A program made the translations under genes and the position numbers. This document shows, piece after piece, positions 28,301 to 41,300 of a stretch of 64,000 nt of DNA; within the stretch, counting starts at the first letter, position 1, and each line of letters begins with the position of its first letter. This DNA comes from Chondrilla cf. caribensis. Lineage: Eukaryota; Porifera; Demospongiae; Chondrillida; Chondrillidae. The notes under the pieces were generated by a model. That model saw only the letters and a program-made list of their open reading frames with translations. It was not told the origin of the DNA and did not search any database. The stretch lies in NCBI GenBank assembly GCA_964020155.1, contig OZ026549.1, forward strand, positions 3,622,633 through 3,686,632, written 5' to 3'.

Positions 28301-31300
28301 CCTCAACACTGAACTCCATACCAGCTTGCTTCACATTGCCTCTGATCAGATTGATTGCATGTGACTTCTCTTCTTCTGTGAATAAGTGCGCGATGGAGCA
28401 GTTGTTTATGAGCTCCTCCAGGTACACCAGAAAACTGGAGGTATCGTGAATGTCTTCACTTGAAATGTACAGAAGAAGCCGCTCACCCTGAGAAGATGTC
28501 AATGAAAGGTTGTAGAGTGTGACAACTGTCAGGATGGAAGTAAGAGTGAGTGCAATACTCACAAGCATAGATCCTTACATATGTTATTCAACCTCAATGA
28601 AGCCCCACTATACTACCACCTACATGTAGTACTGACCTTGATAACCCATTAGACACAACAATGGTCTGTAACTATGCATAGCTGTGAAATAATTACAATG
28701 TTTCACAATGCATATACACAAGTGCATAATATGTACTGTACACATGTACGTACATGGTACGTACCATGATACATATGTACAAAACAAATGCACTGTAGAT
28801 TAAATAATGTTACATTTTAAGAGAATATCAAGGTACTGGTACGTATGAGCAATTACCAAATTGCATATTGAGCAAGCAGTCAAGTGAAGTTAAGGGGGGA
28901 CATACATGTTAGATCACAGACAGACATATGCATTCAATTACCTTGGCTCCTGTGAGATTACACAGACTAATGATATCACGTCTGAATCTCTGTACATCGT
29001 AACTCAGTCCAGTGGTGGCACCCGAGTCACCAGACAGCCTGGATTCTGTCTCCGGTAGATTGGACAGCCTCACGACCTTCAACTGGTTGATGTGAGCCAC
29101 CACAGACAGCATGGGCTCAGGGTTGGAGTGGCCAAACAACAGAACATGAGAAGTGGAATAATCACTGTTTAGCACATTCACCAGGTGACATATTTCTTCT
29201 ACCATTTGTGTACAGAAGATGACAGTAGGAATGGGAGTTGTCTTCTGCACCTCGGACATGTGATCAGCAAGGTACTTCACAAGCTGTAAAATAAAACATT
29301 ACCTTCAAACAGAGTAGTACACTGAAATCACCCTAAATTCTCCTGACCTGCCTTCATAGCTACTCTTGTATATGTAAATGTGTGTAGTGTGAACTATGTA
29401 CTAAGATCACTACATACAACTGCTTACTTTGCATTAAGTCACAGATTTACCAACAGACACAGTTTCCGATGACAAAACTAATGTTCACAGTGTAAATGAT
29501 ACAGTACTTGTATCTGGACATTCATATGCATGTATGTAGTTATGTACAGAAATGAGTTACTGAATGCATGCATACATGCTTGCTAACCATATCATGGGTG
29601 TTGGGGTTCAGCTGTACAAGAGACGGTTGAGTTGAGAAAGCAGGCGGAGACAATACACAATGCTTGTGCCCATACAAGAACTCAGTCTATAGGGAGGAAT
29701 GTCAAACAACATTTTTAGCAATACTTACCAAAAGGGAGAGACTTCACTGCTCACCATAGGAATATTGCTGAATTGTTTCTTCACTGCCATTCCAAATGTG
29801 TCCAGGTATCTGGCTACATCAGCATCAGTTGAGAGCTTTGCAGCATATGTCCAATACGACTCGTGTTGCCAGAGCAACAGGAGGTCCTCCAAGGTATGCA
29901 CACTCTCCAGGGAAACTCGAATGCGTTGAAACATACGAGCCAAATCACAGAAGCTGAACAGAGCACTGGAGTGAGATTTGCCTTGGAAAATGTGTTGAAC
30001 TTGTTTGTGAAGGTCCAGGGACACATCCACTATTTTCTGTACAACATCAGTTGAGGTTAGTGTGGGTGCAAGATCAACAGTCACTTCACTCATTGCCTGT
30101 GTGAATATGTATTGCATGTCACTGCCACTGTAAGAAAGGAAGAGAACTTAATTCTGTAAACACAAGCATAATCCATAATACACATACTGTACACACTTTA
30201 TTTGCCACTTCTGTACATACATATTATGGAAAGTGTAGATAATGTATAAATATAATTATAGTACGTAACTGCATATATGTATATACAGTATTATATACGT
30301 AGAACTACAGTATACTGTAACAGTCTCATAATACTGGACATATGTATGGCTCATAGCCCAACAGCTTAGTAGGCAGGGCAAAACTATGTATGTATTGTAC
30401 TTAATGAGACACTGTTTATAAAGTACTGTATACATGATATACATATGATATATAGTATATACATACGTACATATGTACATATGATTGTGCATGTATTGCC
30501 TCACCTGTAGCCAGTCCAATCCAAGACTAGAAAACGACGAAGCAACCTCGGGTCCAACTCCCACTTTCTGTCACTGATGACAATGTAGCTGACATCGGAC
30601 ACACAATACCACTGGTGATTGTCCGGATGATGGAATCCTCCTTCCATGACGTGCTGCCTCAGAATCTCAAGGATACCTTGACCATCTGGAGACTTTAACA
30701 CCTATCAATGTATGTATGTACATCCGTAATACAGACACTATGATTCAAAAAACATTATTTACACACGCATGCACACATGCACGCACACACACACACACAC
30801 ACAGAGAAGCACTGATGGGTTCAAGTTTCAATAGTAATTTTCTGTTCATACAAGTAGTTACTACATTGGCTACACCACAAAGCCATCAGCTGTAGATTGG
30901 TTTACACAACACTAGCTGTGTCTACACTACAATAGCATATGTATAGTAGAAGGACATAATTCCCATGGTAACAAGGAGAACCAATAGATACACATTACTA
31001 ACTAACCTTATAAGCATCATCAAGTAAGCAAATAAGCTTCTTGGCTCCGCTAGGAACATATGTGTGACCAGCCCTCCATGTCATGTGCTGAAGTAGCCTG
31101 TTCACCAAACTGCTTGGAGTAGACAACTCATTCAAGTTGATAATGATCGACTTCACATCTCCAACAGGAGAAGAGGAGTAGGTCTGCAGGTGACCCAGGA
31201 CAAAGCTGGTCTTTCCCGATCCCAACTCGCCTCTGAGTAGAACTGGGATACACTGATCAATGGCAACAGCAAGGATGTCGTTGTATGCCTGTGAAGGATA

Positions 31301-34300
31301 GACATACGTATGCATGTAGGTTCTTATTACACCTGTTATTGGTACTTGATTATGTGTGCATACATATGCAATGCTAAAGTACGTACATCTTACTATACTA
31401 CAACATGCAACTACTGTACATTTGTATGTTCAAGAATCCCACCTGAGTCACGGGAGTGTGTATGAACCTGCTGGCAGGATCAGAGCTGGAGTTTGGAGCA
31501 TACTTCCATTGAACCAGAGCATGCTTTTCGTAATCCAAACCACATTCGTAGAAGGCAAGGTCTTCGGACAGTGGTGTACCAATATCATCTAACTGCTTCT
31601 GTAGAAACAGATCCCACTCCTCTGATAGGTAGTCACTGGAGGAGATGAAGTACTTTGCCACCCAAGCCACAGCATATAGAGCAGCCAATCTCGAATATGT
31701 AGTTGAGGTTAGCTTACTCCTCACCATCAGACCCTGGATGAAGGTAGTTACACATTTATCACAGATTTTCCGTCATGTATTGCAAACAACACAAAAAATG
31801 TGTACAGACACATGCATACACATTGTGCATGTACGTACACGTACATGTGTACATTACCACATGCTTTCTGTATATACATACAAACAGTGACACAAACAAG
31901 TATGCAAACACATACATGCACATTATGCAAGTACATACGTAAGTATGTACATTAACACATGCATTCTGTATGTAAGTATTCATGTACTGTATATGTGTAC
32001 CTGAAACAGTTTAAACGTCAGTACTGCAAGCTGCTCTGGACTGGTGCAGGCTGCATTCAGAAAGTCAATCACTTCAGAAACAGCTTTTCTCAGAATGCCT
32101 TGCATCAACTTCCCCACTTTTGCCCTCTTCATTTCCACCTTGAGCATGGCTTCCCACCCGATATCCACAGAGGACATCAGTATCACAGGGACACTGGACT
32201 CGGTTGGATTAGAGGACTCCACAATGATTTTCAGCTCAGTGGGGAGTTTTATCACCTTCTTATTGGGTACCCTCAGCAAACCATCCGGATGAATGATCCT
32301 CAGCAGGTCCTGGGTTGAACATGGACCATCGATTATGAGCCACTGAGGCTCTTCTGGGGACTCCTTCTTCGATACCAGTCGTAGCAATATTTCTTCCAAA
32401 ACTGAATATAAGATTCCATCTTTCCATTGACTACACAGACATATGTAGATGAGTACTAGATGGTCAAAACTAGTACAGATGGGATTGTCACATCTGAACA
32501 CATGCACAGTACATATATGTATGCAGGTTAACCTGTAGTATGTGTACGTATGTAGACACATAATTTATAGATAGCAGGTTATATCTTACAGTACACATAT
32601 AGTAAATGCAGTAATAAAAAAATTACATTTGAATAGACTGAAAAATATGTACATATGTAGTGAACTCATGTACATACATATCACAGCCTATGACAAATAA
32701 GAAATAAAAACGTACTGTAAAACAGATTACACATACTACATACATGAAGTAGGCTTGTACATACAGTATGTACAGTATGTACATGTACTGTACTGTATGT
32801 AGTAGAAAGCACACACCTTGTGGTGTCCCAGGCACCGGTGAGACTTGACTGAGGACCTTGGTTTAGGTTGACTTTGGTGTACAATACACTGTACCCTAAC
32901 AATCTAAGTGCCTCGGCACCCACTGTTGCACAGGCTGTTTTTCCACAGCACGGAGGGCCAGCTACCACAATCTATCAAAATGGACCACTGGATCACATGC
33001 ATGCAGTACTGCATACTTTACAACAGTAGGATGGGTTGGACCTCGGGCATGCACTCACCATTTTGTGGGCTTGGACAAGCTGGATGAACTGAATTACGTT
33101 GGACTGGAACGAGAGAGTGGGCTCCAATTCCAACATCCTGCAGGCTCCTACAATTGCTTCCTCTAAATTGATTGGGACCTTTACTGTAGTGGCCAAAACA
33201 AGACACATGAATATGACAATGAGAACATGCAGAAAGTATCCATGAGACAACAAAGTACTGCACATATGTACGTAAGTACGTACATTACCAATGAAGTACT
33301 GATTGATACTGTGCACTAACAAAAGTAACCTGACTTTGGGATGCAATTCATGTGGAAGCTGTGAAACTGTGATTGCGTACATGGACATACACTACACATA
33401 TACAATGACTATGCACATACTTATGCACACAAGTTGACTCTGTACATTTACATACGTACGTATGTAGGTCAATACAACTGCTGCTAATTTGTATTGCTCC
33501 CAATACAAATAAGAAGTGTGATGTAGATGCCAGTCCTTATAAGGCAGCATACATGCAAAATACTCATAACATCATGTGCTCTATGCACACATAACTGGTA
33601 ATCATATTGTACATACAGTAACTCCTTATGTACCTGCAGGTGACAGTGCTCTTCCCAAGGAACTACCAGCTCTAGACTCTCTCAGCGAATCTATCATGTC
33701 AATATGGGACACAGTGCTTCTAGCTTTCTGTAGAACATCCATTTCTTCTGTGATGACTTTGTCAACAGAAAGTCCGGTAAATACATTACCAAGCACATTG
33801 ACAAACTTCTTCCCAAGTTCAGTGTGGGCCCCTCCGAAGGCAGGCAGGAAAGAGTCCTTCAGAGCCAACATGACTGCAAACTGTTCAGTGAGAAGCAAAG
33901 AGTTGTCTACCCCTGCTTGATGCGGTTTTTCCTTTTGGTGTGACTTCCCCAGTGCAGCTGTCTCAGGATGTACTTCTTTAGGGGCAACAGAGGAGGATAC
34001 ACCCGGAGGGAGAGATGATGAAGGCTCTGTTGATGGCCCTTTCTCAGGCACGTTAGATAAACCTGACTCGAGATCAGAGGGCGAGGGAACCTGACAAAGG
34101 AAGACAATGTTCATCGGTACAATGCTAAAAATACATAGAAAGAGTAATAACAAAAGTACCTCTGGTAGGTCTGTAGCAGATACGTATATGTACAGACACT
34201 TTGGTTTGAGTAGTTAATAATCAAGCCAAAGTGGCTGTATCCACTACAGCCCTAGCAGAGGTACTTTAGTGGTATGCTTCTGTTTGAAGTAATATAATTG

Positions 34301-37300
34301 TATAATACATTAAATTCCATGTAGCACTGTTATTATAGCTGAACAATGAGTTGCTCAGTGAATGATTATCATAAATAGACAAATTTTAATAACAGTTACA
34401 AGTGTGAAATAGCAAAGGAAAGAGTACAAATAGTGCAGATATTTGCACAAGATGCATTTTGATCTGCTTATGCAACATAATATATTATTGCTTACTTCTG
34501 ATCTGGCTGGAACCTCTTCAGTACGCTTCTGTAAATACGTTTCACTGTAGACTCGTAAGTAGTCAGCATTGTCAGTGTACAGACTGGTTAGACTACCAGT
34601 GTTCATGAGCATGTCTTGGTGTTTGGTAGCTAGGTTTACAACTTCTTGCAACATCTTGGGAGTTACATGCAAATAGACCAAATCTGCCAAGGGTAGCGAG
34701 GTGACTACAGCAGTGATGTTGTCTAACAGCAACTGGTGATTTTTGAACCCAGCTGCAGTGAGCAGAGCCCTCAACACTGTCTTGATGTGAGGAGCAGTGA
34801 AAGACACACAGCGGTACTGCATGGCTTGGTGGGGAGGGATACAAAACCTTCCTTCTCTCATGGTTCCCAGAGGAGACTCCATTGATACTGCAAAGAATGG
34901 GCTACCTTCAATGGAGACAACATTGGGTCCAATTTTAACCTCAGCCAGCTGACCGTGCACGGCAGCAACAACAGAATGTAAAACGTTCAGAGTGGAAATG
35001 CAGACATTTCTGCAAAGGCTGGTAATTCCCTGTACAAACAGCCATGAACCTACGATCAGAAGAATACAATACACAAGTATAGCAGTTGAATATCCATAAA
35101 ACACACATCTGCACGCATATAGTTGTACACAAACATATGTATGCAAACCCACCAGTCCTAGCAGTGGCTACTATAACATCACTTATATCCTCAAATCGAG
35201 TGCAATCAGAACACACAAACGAATATGGGACACGACCACTCAGTTTTGATAAAGTAAAAAAGGTATCTTGCTTTGATGTAACCTGCAGGAGAAGTAGAAC
35301 AGCTTGCATTAGTACAACAGCTTTGAGTCTCTATCACTCGATAATATAATCTGCCAAATATTGATAAAACGAATTACAGCGGATTAACGAGAGTACACTG
35401 CATTGCACAACTTGAGTCTCAAAAACCAGACCATGTTTCACATCCCTATTTTCGATCTGTCCTTTTACCATTTGGCAGATCAGGGTTAGGAGGCTGTGGG
35501 TCTTGTTGCTGAGACTATACAACAAACTGTGGATACATAGTGATTATAGCAAACACTGACTTACATCATCTCCCAGACAGAGAGCAGTGGTCTGTGAATT
35601 GACTGCTTGGATCATAGAAAACAGGCACTTTTCCGATTGAGGTAGCAATAACAAGCTGCTCTGTGGGCCACTGTATTGCAGTCCGTAGGTGATGGTTGCC
35701 CCACCACACTCTAATACAGGCAGCTCCCCCTCTTCTGGCAAGTTATACTTCAGGCTTGAAAACCACTCAAAACTTTTCAAAAAATCACTTTGACTATTTT
35801 GATCAAGAGCTGCTAGCATGTCTCGGTAGTAGAGTAAAACTAGCACAATGTCCCTAAGAACAGCTACCTGCCATGGTGCCCACTCGGCAGCAGTGCCATC
35901 ACCATTGCCAGCACTCCCCCTTAGCTTGTCCATTGACTCATCTGGCCTGAGGTTCTGAAGAGGGCTCACAAAATCTATCAATTGTGAGAGTTGCTCTCTG
36001 CACTCAGGACGGCTACCTCTGCTATGTACGAACAAAGCAATGACAGTCCAACTGATGACCAGGACAACTTGGTGAGGATGTCGCTGCTCCAGAAATTCAA
36101 GAAGAATCTTTTTGAGTTTCACAACATCCAGTTCAGTAGTGTCAATGTTTTGCTGCAAGCCACTGGTTATGGCTGTGTGGATGGCACTGCTTATTTCCCT
36201 GAACAATGACTCCAGCATGTCTTCAAAGGGGGCATCAAGTGGAATAGCCTATACACGGTACAAAGAAATACATGGATATGCATGTACATACAGTAGCACA
36301 GTTGGCAGTATAAACTTTCATATGATGGTACAGTATACACTAACATACGTACATTGTCTAGAGTCAATACATCGCCATTACATCCAATAATTTCTGATAT
36401 TTCTTCTCCATTATTGGACCAGCCCAACCCAAGGCTGTGTATAGTTGGTACAATCTTGTAGACACTGGAGGAGAGGAAAGTCGAGTTACTTGAACTCTGA
36501 CAGATGAAGCGAAGAACATCATCTGAAGTAAGGAACAAGAACCAAGGACATCTCTCTTGGTGGCTTCTGGTGTACTCCAACAGATGCAGATGACAGGTGT
36601 TGAGGGATGCATACATTTTCTCTAACTTTGACAACTGGCCTGTGGACATAAGCAATACAACTTGTGTGAGTCAATACTTCAATACACAAACTATGGTAAA
36701 CAGCAATAGTACCAGACAGTTGTACATTATACATGCAATGTCATTCTACAGTGAGGCATCTATAGTATGTACGTATGTACATACGTAGGTCTGCATGTAC
36801 ACATACAGTATGTATAAATATTCACAGAATACACAGTTTAGTGATGAAGTACGTACCTTCTTTCAAACACTGATGCATGACATTTGAATTCTTTTCCACC
36901 TGTTTCATCAGCTGTGAGTATTCTTGATCAACACCAGAAAAGTTCAGAGCAGGTCCAGGTAACCTTTCCTTGATCTCATCAGACAAGTATATCTACAAAA
37001 AGAGAATTCAATCAATTAGAATTTACATAAGTAAGTATCCATATACTTATGTATGTATGTACTGCATATTGACAAGAGCAGCCCACACACTGCACACTGT
37101 ATACTGGTAACATATGTAAATCTTGAAGTTGGACAGTAAACATCACTACATATGGCTATAACACTTTCAAACAATGGTGTGGGAAATAGTAAATCAATTA
37201 TGGAGACCATGATAGTGAACCTCTAAGAGTCTATGCTAGCTAATTACCCAAACCTCCTGCTTGAACTACAAATACATACGTACTGTATGCACGTGGAATG

Positions 37301-38276
37301 ATTTGGTTCATGTGCTACAAGAACACAAGGAATCCAAGGGTTTCTATTGCAACAAGCTGTCCATTGTGACTGCATGATAATGGTGAACATGTGTGAGAAT
37401 GGCCTCATGTCTATCAGGGATAGGGCATAATGCAACACTATGCTGATAGCATATCTTGACAGCAGTAGTGATAAGTAATGTGCAATTTAAAAGTATGCGC
37501 ACACATGCAGTGAATACTGGATAATATGTAACAAAGTACGTACTTAATTCACAAAATTCATATATCTAATAATTCCATATAAAAATCTTTTTTATACAAG
37601 ATTTGAATTTTGATAATATGTATAAAGCATATTTCTTGCATGCATTACAGTGGAATGATAAGAATTCACTGTATGTTTGTATGTACATTCTTACCTCTCT
37701 CAGAAGGCACCAGAGATCCTGTACAGACATCCACAGCTTCAAAACAGCTTCAATAGTTTGAAGAATCTTTCTCCACTTGTTGAGGTCTTCCATAAAAGAG
37801 CTAGCAGAGCTGGTGCCTAGCAATGCCTGCAGAGATGTCTGGTGCTCGCTAACTGTGTCTGAGACCTCTTCAGCATTTTCCAGTACATTACAGTCTCTAG
37901 TAGGCAGTTCAGCCATGGATGACAGAGCAGGAGTAGTGAAGGCTGTGAGAGGACGGCTCGAGGGAGGGTCTGTAATATCATCTGAGGCTTCTACCAACTG
38001 TACATACAGAAAAGAGACAGTAAGGCAGTCAGTCACATTCTGTTAGTGTTGTACGTACCTTGTTTCCTGCCGATGATACAGATATTAGTGGTCTCCAATC
38101 AAACACCCGACTAAGCCACACTTCTTCAAAAGTCTTAATGGCTAATTCTATTGCAAGGTCCTTATCAGCTCTTTCAGCTACACTTCGTATTTCTGTTGCA
38201 TGACCTGATGATCATAAATTTTAGAAATAAAGTAGTCTGAAAAGACCCTACTGACAAATAAGTAGGCTTACATGGA

Positions 38277-38311
<35 letters not shown>

Positions 38312-41300
38312 AGTGTGTGTGACAGTGTGTGTGTGTGTGTATGCGTACGTGCGATCGTGCACGTGTGTGCCTGTGTGTATGTGTGTGTGTAGTGTGTGTG
38401 ACACTGTGTGTGCGTGTGTATGCGTACGTGCGATCGTGCATGTGTGTGCCTGTGTGTGTGTGTGTGTGTGTAGTGTGTGCGCGTGTAGTGTGTGTGACAC
38501 TGTGTGTGCGTGTGTGTGTGCATACGTGCGATCGTGCACGTGTGTGCCTGTGTGTGTCTGAGTACGTGTGCATGAATGCTGTGTAATTTTGATTACTTAC
38601 TGTGTAAAGACAGATTCATGAGTTCTCCAAGAGTGAATCTTTTGATCTCACTCGCTTTAGTTTTGCTTGATCTGGAAGCAGACTTCCTTGGGATAGCCAT
38701 TCTTATCACCTGCTTCCAGTGTCGAGGCCTCAGTGAGGGTCTCAACAGGTCATTGATGACAGGAAGAGTTGACTGTAGAAAATAAGTGGTTTACAAGACA
38801 TATAAAAGTTGTATGTTGAGCTTCGTATATTATAAATACCACTATCATTGGAAGCAAGATATATAGTACATAAATTGGTTATATAATATGAAATACATAT
38901 TGTATATATGTACATACATGTATATGTATAAGTATACACTACATAATATACACTGTACTAGCTGAGAGAGGAGAATGTAGGAACGACACTGATATCATAA
39001 CTATAATGGCTGTAGGCCAAAGCAGGAAATTATTGGACCAATGACAAATTTGATAATTGTTAACTAATTCATAAGCAACTCTGGGTATTCCATCCGTACA
39101 TTGGGCAACTAGAGCTTTCTAATTACTATCTCTTGCTAGACAGGACTGGGAGTCTAGTGAGTTAGTATATATGATGTATCTTTTCACTGTTTGTCTGTGA
39201 GGCAACCACATGGTTTTCAAAATACATTTAAGTAGCTTATCAGTAACTGGAGTGTTATTAGTCACTAGCATAAGGACAAGCAGTTTTTGCCCACATTTAC
39301 ACAGTCGTAGGGAATGCACACGAAATACAAGCTGATTTATGTACAGTGAATACTCATTAATCCGCTACAATTCGTTTTCAATATGGTGGATTAATGAGTT
39401 TGGCGGATTAACTAGATATTCATTGGTACTAATACATGATATTGGTATTGGGAAATTGTGGTGGATTAAGAAGTTTGACGGAAAAGCGGTGGCAGATTAA
39501 CGAGAATTCGCTGTACATTATTAAAATGATGAAACACAGTTCAAACATAATTTCCATTGCACCTAGTGGAAGCATGAGAACATCTTAGACATCTAAGTAG
39601 GTTTTGTGTTACAGACATCTTAAAATCTTCATTATTTGTGCTTGTTATGTACATACTGTACAGACATGTCCTCAACTCATGGACCGGAATCCATCTATCA
39701 CACCACAGTCAACACACCCCAGCATTTCATACTACTCTGAGACATAGAAAACGACCTCAATGTATACTTTCCAACAATACATGTTATTTGGAGAGAAAGG
39801 AATTTCTATTGTTTTCAATTCAGCATTCTACTCAAGATGTAACCTTTCAGTTTCAGGACTGCTTTGGGAATGCAGTTTTGTTTATTTCTATTTCCTTTTT
39901 GCTCCTTACTGACAATGGCCCCAGGTTATACAAATATTGAAAGCAGAAAAGGAAATAAACATATATATAAGCTTGCACAGAAACAAGAACTTTATTATGT
40001 GTATACACAAACATGGAGAACTGCACAAACTGTAGTGAAAACGAGCGTGTGGACCACGGCTTTGGAATTCTAGCTGTAGTTTTGCTACTATTTTTGATGG
40101 TCATCCTCATATTATTTGTTGGTACCATCATTCTACTGTGTAAGGCTCGCTCGATGGTGAGAATCCTGCGAGTATTCCTGGTCAACCTCCTTGTCGCTGG
40201 ATTGGTAGCAACACTGGATTCACTCGTCATTGTCATGGTCACTCTAGTCCTCGACAACTCACCAACAGTGCCTCCTGACTTATTCTGTCGATTCTTAATC
40301 TGGGGCCTTCTTAGTGGAATAACAGCAAGACTCTACAGCCTAGCCATGTTCTCTTTGATTGTTCTCTCTATTGTCAGGTACCATAAGAAGGACATCAAGA
40401 CGGCTTACATTATCGGTCTACTCGTGCTGATCTGGTCAGCTTCGCTGCTTCTGAATGTCCACGTGTTTATTCCAAGTGTATATGGTATCCAGTACTATGA
40501 TGATGTAGCCTGCTTCCCAAATAATGCAGATGAAAAGGTTGTTTTCCAGGCTCGAATAACATTCTCCTCTCTAGGTATCATCTTTGGCGGCATTGTTCCA
40601 CTTGTTATCAGCATTATAGTACCCATTGTGGTCTTGCTCTATATCAAACGTAACACAATTGCAACAGAACTGTCATCTTATACCAAACCAGCAGCAAGAC
40701 TTGGATTATTCCTTGTGGTTGGAAACTTGCTCAACTTTCTGGGATTACTTATTATTACTGTCCTGGCATATGTTTTTGAAAGCTTTGCCATGGCCATCCA
40801 ACTGACATATATAGTTGGTGTCGTTTTTCTACTTCCTACTCCGATTTTAGTAATTGCATTCTTGAAACCAGTTAGAGAGAAACTGAAATCTCTCATGTGT
40901 TGCAGTCTCAAGCTCAACACACACTTACCATCAAACATTACAGAGAAGGTAGTGTTCAGCAAGGAGGTGCATACATCCAGTTAACGTTTCTTTAAGTCAG
41001 AAAAGTACATGGATTTGCCTTTTATCACTATTATCTCATGTCAATTGTTAATTATAATATTGGTTTGACTTTGCATACAGATATATCTCAGCTAACAACA
41101 AGTGTCATGACTCTTGTATGTTGAAACAGTGCAAAATATATTCCAGCATGTAACAAAGCTATTTGTTTTAAGTTTTATTAGTTATACAATTGCCTTATTC
41201 TACATTTAAAATATTACTAACTTGTCTTACTTCTTTGCTAGTTGCTGTGTTTGTTAATACGTATAATATCAACATTGGATGCATACATACATACATGGTA

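Noticed and set aside
38174..38586. His/Thr and Cys/Val frames in the dynein intron
   Set aside because: TG-rich minisatellite, not coding.
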